DNA of 64,000 bases from Aquamicrobium defluvii. GTDB lineage: Bacteria; Pseudomonadota; Alphaproteobacteria; Rhizobiales; Rhizobiaceae. Of the stretch, positions 55,561-62,195 are shown in pieces. The notes beneath the pieces were generated by a model, which saw only the letters and a list, made by a program, of their open reading frames with translations, was not told where the DNA came from and did not search any database. The position numbers were made by a program, and so were the translations under genes. The stretch covers positions 62,001 to 126,000 of the forward strand of contig NZ_SNZF01000010.1 of assembly GCF_004363725.1 (NCBI RefSeq). The letters are read 5' to 3'. Position 1 is the first letter of the stretch. Every line of letters starts with the position of its first letter.

Positions 55561-56790
55561 TCAGAGGCCGGCGGCTTTTGTAAGATTGATGCGAAAACGA
55601 TCTCGACGTCGCTGATATTTGCGTGTCATTTCCGCGGAAGCGTGACCGAGCTGCTTTTGGACGTGACGTTCTTCGACATCGGCTGAAGAGGCAAGGCCAG
55701 CACGCAGAGAATGGCCGGCAAACAGATTGGCGCGCCGTCCCTCCGGGAGATCGCCGCGCACGCCGGCGGCCAGCGCGGCCCGTTTGACCAGTCTGGCGAC
55801 TTCCTGGTCGTTAAGGCGGCCGGAACCGACCTTCCTGCCCTGACCGGTGACGCGGCGGAAAAGGGGGCCATGGGCGATCCGGGCGAGGCTGAGCCAGGTT
55901 TGCAGTGCCATGACCGGACAGGTCGCGTCGGACGAGCCACGGCCGATCTCGACCTCGCGCCACCCGGTCTTGCCCCGCAAGGTAACCAGCATCCCGCCAT
56001 CCAGCACCTCGATCCAGCCAAGCCCGTCCTCGGTCTGATCGCGGGCGCAATCGAGGCCGACGATCTCGGAGCGTCTGAGAGCGCCCGCGAAGCCGATGAG
56101 CAGCATTGCCCGGTCGCGCAGACCCCGTAAGGTGCCGCGATCCAGAGTTTCTAGCATGGCGATCAGGTCGTCCGGCAGGAGCGCCTCTTTCTGGCGTGGG
56201 GGCGCTGCGTGACGGTTCCGGATTCCGGCCATGACGGTCGCTATGTGACGATCCTTGCGGTCCAGCGACAGGCCGCGTTGTGCATAGTTCCAGGCCAGCG
56301 CCGAAAGACGTCGCTCGATCGTGGAGACTGCATGTGGCTTCGCGCTGGCGGCTCGCGGAGCGGGGCGGCCGGGAACATCGTCTGCGGTGCCGGCGGCGAG
56401 CGCGGTGACGTAAAGGCCGACCACCTGCGGATCCGGGGGCAGGGGGGCCACGCTCTGGCGGCGGCACCAGCTTGTGAAATGCGCCCAGTCGGCAGCATAG
56501 GCACGGCGCGTGTTTGGCGAGGAAGCAGCTTCGACATAGGTGCGCGCGCGGGCAGCGAGGTCTTCGAGATGCTGCGGCAGGGCAGATGCCGTATCCGGTT
56601 GCGCCGGCAGACCGGATAAAGGCCCGGTTTGCGGTTCGCCATCTTCTTCAAATTCGCGTTTGCGACCACTCGCATCAGTATGTGTGGCGCGGTTATGATC
56701 CTGGTCGGCCGATCTATGTCGATCCTCATGCCTGAAGGCACCCATCTCGCGGACCAGATCGACGATGTCGGGCAAATCTTTGTCCTGCAT
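55561..56790 (-). CDS. Tyrosine-type site-specific recombinase
   Basis: A 409-residue tyrosine recombinase. A SAM-like N-domain (ASSPNTRRAYAADWAHFTSWC) binds DNA. The catalytic set is Arg in GALRRSEIVGLD, His and Arg in AGHSLRAGLAS, His in QLGHASAEM and the nucleophile Tyr392 in MTRKYQRRRDRF. The first 80 residues are low-complexity and poorly conserved. It lies next to repABC and could resolve plasmid multimers or be part of an integrated element. A group of inverted repeats beyond its start (57003-57105) is a possible recombination site. Confidence 0.9.
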   Translation of the reverse strand: MQDKDLPDIVDLVREMGAFRHEDRHRSADQDHNRATHTDASGRKREFEEDGEPQTGPLSGLPAQPDTASALPQHLEDLAARARTYVEAASSPNTRRAYAADWAHFTSWCRRQSVAPLPPDPQVVGLYVTALAAGTADDVPGRPAPRAASAKPHAVSTIERRLSALAWNYAQRGLSLDRKDRHIATVMAGIRNRHAAPPRQKEALLPDDLIAMLETLDRGTLRGLRDRAMLLIGFAGALRRSEIVGLDCARDQTEDGLGWIEVLDGGMLVTLRGKTGWREVEIGRGSSDATCPVMALQTWLSLARIAHGPLFRRVTGQGRKVGSGRLNDQEVARLVKRAALAAGVRGDLPEGRRANLFAGHSLRAGLASSADVEERHVQKQLGHASAEMTRKYQRRRDRFRINLTKAAGL

Positions 56791-57131
56791 GTTTCATCAA
56801 GCTCCTTCAGAGCCTTTATGTCTGAGCCGCGCGCTGTGAGCAATCCTGCGGCATTGGCCGAGGAAGTCTGCTCCGGAGAGCACATCAATCGGCTGTCGGG
56901 TGTCTGTCAGTCCCATTTCCCTCCCTGCCTCAGGCGCAATTGCCCAAAAAAACTGTCCTGCGATCGGGCAGACGGCTGAGCGCCGCCGTTCGTCTGCTTT
57001 TGAGCGGCGTTGCGCCGCTTCTGGCGAGTGAATCAGCTTATGACCGATAAGGCAACATTATCGGACTTTATTGGTTTCTGACGAAGCATGCGGATTAGCG
57101 CTAATTTTATAGCATTAAGCGCACCTGGGGT
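56791..57131. other. Gene-free region with three inverted repeats upstream of the recombinase
   Basis: This 341-bp stretch holds no gene. It contains AGCGGCG-TTG-CGCCGCT at 57003-57019, CCGATAA-7 bp-TTATCGG at 57044-57064 and the 12-bp palindrome ATTAGCGCTAAT at 57094-57105. The right part is AT-rich. The recombinase promoter should be here, and the repeats may be its crossover site or IS ends. Confidence 0.5.
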
Positions 57132-57655
57132 TTATCCTCCAGGTCGATGAAACCGGCCGAATCGATCTCCATTGCCAACCTTGCGCCGCCGACCGTTCCC
57201 GGCTGGGCGGTCCCGCGCGGCCCCGTCACGAGCGCTGTCGAGGCCGCCTAACCGCGCTCGCGAATCTCGCGGGTCAGGCGAATGGCCGTGAGATCGGGAT
57301 AGGCAGCGACACGTCCACGCAGATAATCGACAAAGGGCGCGATCTTGTTGGGCCGCCCCACCTAGCGCGGACCATAGACGGGCAGGCAGTTCCAGCCCGC
57401 GTTCGATGTATTTGCGGACCGTCTTGGGATCGCGGCCCGTTCGACGGGCGATCGCGGTCACCGACAGGCCCTGACGGTGTAGATCCAATATCATCAGAAG
57501 TTCTCCAAGTTGGACCACCAGCGCCGCTCCCGTCCCGCAAAGATCGGAACGGACTATCGACACCGGGGCGAAAGCCGCCAGTTCCGGGACGCGTCCCGGA
57601 ACTGGCGGCAATAGCGCCAACAAGGGAATTTTCGTTGCCCACAATTAGGGAATAT
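57132..57655 (-). pseudogene. Remnant of an IS21-family istA gene with terminal repeats
   Basis: The start of an IstA protein is readable: MILDLHRQGLSVTAIARRTG, RDPKTVRKYIERGLELP. The frame then fails around 57360 and only scraps of the next part (CVDVSLPIPISRPFA in another frame) remain, so most of istA and all of istB are gone. Its outer end has two 17-bp imperfect direct repeats (57624-57640 and 57648-57664, 14 of 17 matching), typical of the repeated ends of IS21 elements. It seems to have landed in the neighbouring istA gene. Confidence 0.7.
57574..57609. repeat. 36-bp perfect palindrome near the IS21 remnant start
   Basis: GCCGCCAGTTCCGGGAC at 57574-57590 is mirrored perfectly up to 57609, centred on ACGCGT. 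It sits about 75 bases before the remnant's ATG, inside the element's leader. Such a long exact palindrome in decayed DNA is notable; it could be a transcription barrier or a regulator-binding site of the element. Confidence 0.85.
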
Positions 57656-59002
57656 TCATCGCCCGATGACAGCACCCAGATGCAGCGCCTGCTTTACCGC
57701 CGCATGCAGATCAGCCGGATCGAAGCTTTCCAGCAGACGCAGCACCTGAACATAGGCGCGCCGGCCCTGCTTGCCCATCCGCGCTTCCATAAGGCGGCGC
57801 ATTGTCGGGAACGCCTCCGGCAGTTCCCAGCCCTGCAAGGGTGCCGCCTGGTCGAGCGCATTGATCTTCTGCTCGATCAGCGGAAGGTAATGCAGCGGAT
57901 CGAAGACAACCTCCTCGCGCTCATAACTGCGCGGATGGCGGGCGATGATCTCCCCGCCGCGGCCGATCACCACCTCGTCGACGTAGCCACGGATCCAAAC
58001 GTCCTGGTGGCCGAAGGCGACCGGAACGGAGTAGTCGTTGGTCCTGTAGCGCACCAGCGCCTGCGAGGAGACCCGACCGCTGGCCTGGTCGCAAGCCTCG
58101 AAGGGCGAGGCCGGCAGCGGGCGCATCGCCGCCACATCGCGCACCAAGCGTTCGCCGATCGTCTCGCTCTCGCCGCGCAGCCGATCGCGCTGGCGCTTGC
58201 GGCATTGATCCTCGAGCCACAGGTTGAACGCGTCCCACGTCGCAAAGCGCGGGATCGGCACCATGAAGTTGCGCCGGGCATAGCCGACCAGTCCTTCGAC
58301 GCTGCCCTTGTCGTTGCCCTTGCCGGGACGACCGTAACGGTCCCGGATCAGGTAATGGGACAGGAAGCCGCTGAACAGCGCAGCCCGCATGCGTGTGCCG
58401 TCGGGCAGGATCTTCGCCACCAGGCAGTGGTCATTGTCGTAGACGATCGACTGCGGCACGGCGCCGAAGAAGGCGAACGCATGGATATGGCCGTCCACCC
58501 ACGCTTCGGCCACCGCCGCAGGATAGGCGCGCACATAGCAGGCGTCGCTGTGCGGCAGATCGAGCACGAAGAAGTGCGCCTTCTGCTCCACGCCACCAAT
58601 GACCACCATAGCCTCACCAAAGTCGGCCTGTGCGTGCCCGGCCGGGTGCGCCAGCGGCACAAACATCTCCTGGCCGCGCCGCGCCCGATCGCGCATGTAG
58701 TCCTTGATGATCGTGTAGCCGCCGGTAAACCCGTGCTCGTCCCGCAGCCGGTCGAACACCCGTTTGGCCGTATGACGCTGCTTGCGCGGGACCCCGCGGT
58801 CCCCCTCAAGCCACCGATCGATGATCGGAATGAATGCGTCCAGCTTCGGACGCCGAACCGGGGCCTGCCGCCGATAGCCCGGAGGAACCGAATACGCCAT
58901 CATCTTGCGAACCGTGTCGCGTGAGATGCCGAAATGCCTGGATGCCTCGCGCTGGCTCATGCCCCCGTCGCACGCCACGCGAACCTTCAGATATAAGTCC
59001 AC
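57656..59002 (-). CDS. istA: IS21-family transposase IstA, C-terminally truncated
   Basis: A 448-residue IstA. The N-terminal helix-turn-helix (MSQREASRHFGISRDTVRKM) precedes the DDE domain (GHAQADFGEAMVVIGG, YDNDHCLVAKI, GNDKGSVEGLVGYARRNFMV) and the Mu-type C-domain. The protein stops at HLGAVIGR where the adjoining repeat sequence begins, so about 50 C-terminal residues appear lost. The ATPase gene istB, needed for transposition, is absent. The catalytic residues are intact, but the element is probably dead. Confidence 0.88.
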   Translation of the reverse strand: MDLYLKVRVACDGGMSQREASRHFGISRDTVRKMMAYSVPPGYRRQAPVRRPKLDAFIPIIDRWLEGDRGVPRKQRHTAKRVFDRLRDEHGFTGGYTIIKDYMRDRARRGQEMFVPLAHPAGHAQADFGEAMVVIGGVEQKAHFFVLDLPHSDACYVRAYPAAVAEAWVDGHIHAFAFFGAVPQSIVYDNDHCLVAKILPDGTRMRAALFSGFLSHYLIRDRYGRPGKGNDKGSVEGLVGYARRNFMVPIPRFATWDAFNLWLEDQCRKRQRDRLRGESETIGERLVRDVAAMRPLPASPFEACDQASGRVSSQALVRYRTNDYSVPVAFGHQDVWIRGYVDEVVIGRGGEIIARHPRSYEREEVVFDPLHYLPLIEQKINALDQAAPLQGWELPEAFPTMRRLMEARMGKQGRRAYVQVLRLLESFDPADLHAAVKQALHLGAVIGR

Positions 59003-59096
59003 GGTATAGATCCCTCGTCCCTCCCTGCCCTGAGCAGAAAAGGGAAAAAGTGGCCGGATTTTACTCCGCCCGCAGCAGGACTATCCCGCCGCTACC

Positions 59097-59549
59097 GTGG
59101 TCGACTTTCGCACCGCCGTTCTCACCAGCGCCGGTCCCGACCGGGGCGCGGCCGCCCGCGCGCGCATCTTCCATGCGGCGATAGCGGTGGCGCTGCAAAA
59201 AGGGTTTGGAAAGGTGACGTTGAGCCTGGTCGCCAGCGAGGCGGGCCTCAGCAAGGGCGGCCTGCTCCACCACTTCGCCACCAAGAACGCGCTGATCCGG
59301 GGGATGCTGGAGTTTTATGAGGACCGGACGGCCCCAAACGCCCGGCTCGACGACGCAAACCAGTGCGCTTGCGATCCGCTGGCCGTGGCGGTGCTCATCG
59401 CCGCGTTCGAGCGCCCCACGGTGCTGGAAGAAGTCCGTATGCAGCCCGATGCGGAACGTCCCGATCTGAAGGACCGCCAGGAATCGCCGCGCCATTCGCG
59501 GCTCGCCGGGACCCTGATCGCAAAGGTCAATCTTGCGGCGGCAAGGTGA
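59097..59549 (+). pseudogene. TetR-family regulator, truncated and chimeric at its C-terminus
   Basis: The N-terminus is a good TetR domain: ARIFHAAIAVALQKGFGKVT, LSLVASEAGLSKGGLLHHFA, TKNALIRGMLEFYEDR. It reads normally to AVLIAAFERPTVLEEV and then turns into unrelated sequence (RMQPDAERPDLKDRQESPRH) up to the stop, giving 150 residues where about 190 are expected. GTG 59097 is the start. It lies between the IS21 element and the leftward dehydrogenase operon, and was probably cut by a rearrangement. It may once have controlled that operon. Confidence 0.6.
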
Positions 59550-59693
59550 GCGATGTGGTGGTGAGCCGGCCGGTCATGGGCGAGAAGCCGGCATGATCCG
59601 GCCGGGCCGGCGGCTGACGGGCCCAGCGCCCGGCAGCGCTTATCGCGGAGGAAGCCTCATGAGGCTGCGCCCGGGGGGTTCACCCGTTCCGCA

Positions 59694-60161
59694 TCAGGCC
59701 TGCCCGCGCCCGGCCCCGTTGTCCGGCGCCTGAATGAGTTCGAGAACCAGACCTTCGTGGTTGCGGAGATAGGCGATGCGGGAACCTTTATTGGGGCCGG
59801 CGTCGATGACGACCACTGCGCCCATCGGTTCCACCCCGTGGCCCGCCGCCTTGTCCAGAGCCGCATCGATGTCATCGACGCTGAAGCCGAGATGCAGCGA
59901 GCCGAGATCGCAGGCGCGCGGAAGGAAGGTCTTCACCCCGTCCGGGGCGCGATAGGAAAGCAGTTCCACCGTTGCGCCGCTTCCGCTGCGCATATAGGCG
60001 ATCTCGACCTCGACGCCCGGCACGCCGATGACGCGCGAGATGATGGCGGGGTCGCGGGGCGCGCGCGAGATGACGGTGAAGCCGAAGACATCCTCGAACA
60101 GGTGAATGGCGGCGTCGAGATCACCTACGGTGACGCCGGTATGGTTGAATGTGACAGTCAT
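59694..60161 (-). CDS. VOC-family (glyoxalase/epimerase-like) protein
   Basis: A 155-residue protein of the vicinal oxygen chelate fold with two beta-alpha-beta-beta-beta modules. The N-terminal metal His is in TFNHTGVTVGDLDAAIHLF; LGSLHLGFSVDDIDAAL holds the next ligand and the Glu of LRNHEGLVLELIQAP the last. It resembles methylmalonyl-CoA epimerases and lactoylglutathione lyases. It is the last gene of the leftward operon after the SDR gene, with 21 bases between. The substrate is not clear. Confidence 0.85.
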   Translation of the reverse strand: MTVTFNHTGVTVGDLDAAIHLFEDVFGFTVISRAPRDPAIISRVIGVPGVEVEIAYMRSGSGATVELLSYRAPDGVKTFLPRACDLGSLHLGFSVDDIDAALDKAAGHGVEPMGAVVVIDAGPNKGSRIAYLRNHEGLVLELIQAPDNGAGRGQA

Positions 60162-60182
60162 GCAGTGTCCTCCCGGTAGTTT

Positions 60183-60953
60183 TCAGTGGGCGAGATAGCC
60201 GCCGTCGACGGGCAGCACATGGCCGGTGACCATGGACGACGCCGGCGAGACGAGATAGAGCGCCGCGGCGGCGGCGTCGAGCGTCGTGGCGAAGCGCCCG
60301 AGCGGCATCGCCGGCAGAAGTTTTTCGGCGACGCCGGGACTTTCCAGGAAGGCGCGGTTAAAATCGGTCTTGATCCAGGCCGGCGCGATGGCGTTGACCC
60401 TGACGCCATCGCGGCCCCATTCCATCGCCAGTGCGCGTGTCAGGTTCACCATGCCGCCCTTGGAGGCGTGGTAGGAGGCGATCGGATAGAACCCGCCGCC
60501 GGACAGCGCCATGATCGAGGCCACGTTGACGATGGCTCCTCCGCCGGCGCGGATCATGAGCGGCTGCGAGAGCCGGCAGCATTCGAAGGTCGCATCCAGA
60601 TTGACGGCCATGGCTTGCCGCCAGACCTCGGGGGTAAGCTCCGCCGCCGGCCTGCGCTGAACGACCGCCGCGTTGTTGACAAGGATGTCGAGGCGGGAAA
60701 AACGCGCCTCGACGGCGTCGAAGCAGGCGCTCAGCGCGCTCATGTCGGAAATGTCGAGCGCATGCGGCACGACATTCGCGCCCTGGCCGGACAGGTCCGC
60801 GCAGGCGTCCGCCAAGGCGTCTTCGTCGCGGTCGATCAGCACCAGACGAGCGCCGGCGGAGGCTAGCAGGCGGGCTGTTTCCAGGCCGATGCCGCGCGCC
60901 GCGCCGGTGATCAGCGCCACCTTTCCGGACAGGTCGAAGAGGCTGTCGATCAT
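60183..60953 (-). CDS. Short-chain dehydrogenase/reductase (SDR)
   Basis: A 256-residue classical SDR. The cofactor loop is TGAARGIG at residues 16-23, NNAAV follows, and the catalytic Ser-Tyr-Lys set is in the segment ending ASYHASKG. An acidic or neutral residue after strand 2 (LVLIDRDED) suggests NAD preference. The C-terminus PVDGGYLAH is typical. It starts seven bases before the E2 gene's end and belongs to the same leftward operon. It probably oxidises a hydroxy-acid or alcohol to the oxo-acid or ketone that the E1-E2 complex cleaves. Confidence 0.92.
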   Translation of the reverse strand: MIDSLFDLSGKVALITGAARGIGLETARLLASAGARLVLIDRDEDALADACADLSGQGANVVPHALDISDMSALSACFDAVEARFSRLDILVNNAAVVQRRPAAELTPEVWRQAMAVNLDATFECCRLSQPLMIRAGGGAIVNVASIMALSGGGFYPIASYHASKGGMVNLTRALAMEWGRDGVRVNAIAPAWIKTDFNRAFLESPGVAEKLLPAMPLGRFATTLDAAAAALYLVSPASSMVTGHVLPVDGGYLAH

Positions 60954-60960
60954 GCCGGCC

Positions 60961-62193
60961 TCACGCCATCAGGAGCAGCGGCGTTTCGATCAGCCGCTTC
61001 AGTTCGCGCAGCACCTTCGCGCCGACCGCGCCGTCGATGGCCCGATGGTCGACCGAAAGCGTCAGCCGCAGGCGTTTGACCTCCACCGGCGCGCCATCGC
61101 GCAGCGCCAGTTCGGTTTCCACCGCGCCGACCGCCAGGTTCATGGACTGCGGCGGGTTGATGATTGCGGCGAAGGAGCTGACGCCGAACATGCCCAGATT
61201 GGAGATTCCGGCGAGACCGCCGGTGTAGTCTTCAGGCATGAGTTGCCCGGCGCGCGCCTTTTCGATGGCGTCGCGCGCGCCGATGGCGATGGCGCCCGGC
61301 GAGAGCCTTGCCGCATCGCGCAGGATGGGGGTGATCAGGCCATCGTCCAGCGCAACGGCGACGCCGATGTCCACCGAAGCGTGATGGATCATACCTTCGT
61401 CGCTATAGGTGACCATGGCGGCGGGAACGCGCGAGATGGCCAGCGCCCATGCCTTCACCAGCAGGTCATTCACGGTGAAGCGCACCTCGCTGCCCGATTC
61501 TGCCTGCGCGGCGTTCAGATCGGCCCGCAGCGCCAGCAGTGCGTCGACCCGGCAGCCGGCTTCCAGATAGAAGTGCGGCACGGTCTGTTTGGCCTCGACC
61601 AGGCGGCGGGCGATGGTCCGGCGCATGGCTCCGTGCGGTTCGAGCCTTGCCCCGGGCGGCACGATGGCCGGCGTCGGGGCGATTGCTGCGAGGGGGGCGG
61701 GGGGCCGGCTCGCGGCGGCGGCCGTCTGGGTGGCGGCGCGTTCGGCGGCCTCGCGGATATCCTGGGCAATGATGCGCCCGCGCGGACCCGTGCCGACAAG
61801 ACCGTCCACCCCGACGTCGAGTTCACGGGCGAGGCGGCGCGCCAGCGGCGAGATGCGCATCGGGGGCTCGTCTTCGACGGCGGCCGAAGCCGTGTCCGCC
61901 GCTGCGGCCGCCGGCTCGCTCACCGGTTCCGCAGCCGGCGCGAGCGCGGCCTCGCCGTCGCCCAGAACGCCGATCACGGTTTCCACCGCAACGTCCGCAG
62001 TGTCGGCTGCGACGACGATCTTTTCGAGGACGCCATCTTCGGGGGCCTCGATATCCATGGCCGCCTTGTCGGTTTCCAGTTCTGCCAGAAGATCGCCCTT
62101 GCGCACCTTGTCGCCGACGGCGACGTGCCAGCGCACCAGCTTTCCGGCCACCATCGTGGGAGAGATCGCCGGCATGACAATGTCGATGGCCAT
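60961..62193 (-). CDS. Dihydrolipoamide acyltransferase (E2) of a 2-oxoacid/acetoin dehydrogenase complex
   Basis: A 410-residue E2. The N-terminal lipoyl domain has the lipoylated Lys43 in ELETDKAAMDIEAP. A flexible Ala/Pro-rich linker leads to the E3-binding domain (RISPLARRLARELDVGVDGL, GTGPRGRIIAQDI). The catalytic domain ends with SVDHRAIDGAVGAKVL, the HxxxD active site. ATG 62193 begins MAIDIVMPAISPTM. It follows the E1 gene by two bases. No E3 (lipoamide dehydrogenase) gene is in view. The substrate may be pyruvate, acetoin or a branched oxo-acid. Confidence 0.93.
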   Translation of the reverse strand: MAIDIVMPAISPTMVAGKLVRWHVAVGDKVRKGDLLAELETDKAAMDIEAPEDGVLEKIVVAADTADVAVETVIGVLGDGEAALAPAAEPVSEPAAAAADTASAAVEDEPPMRISPLARRLARELDVGVDGLVGTGPRGRIIAQDIREAAERAATQTAAAASRPPAPLAAIAPTPAIVPPGARLEPHGAMRRTIARRLVEAKQTVPHFYLEAGCRVDALLALRADLNAAQAESGSEVRFTVNDLLVKAWALAISRVPAAMVTYSDEGMIHHASVDIGVAVALDDGLITPILRDAARLSPGAIAIGARDAIEKARAGQLMPEDYTGGLAGISNLGMFGVSSFAAIINPPQSMNLAVGAVETELALRDGAPVEVKRLRLTLSVDHRAIDGAVGAKVLRELKRLIETPLLLMA

Positions 62194-62195
62194 GC

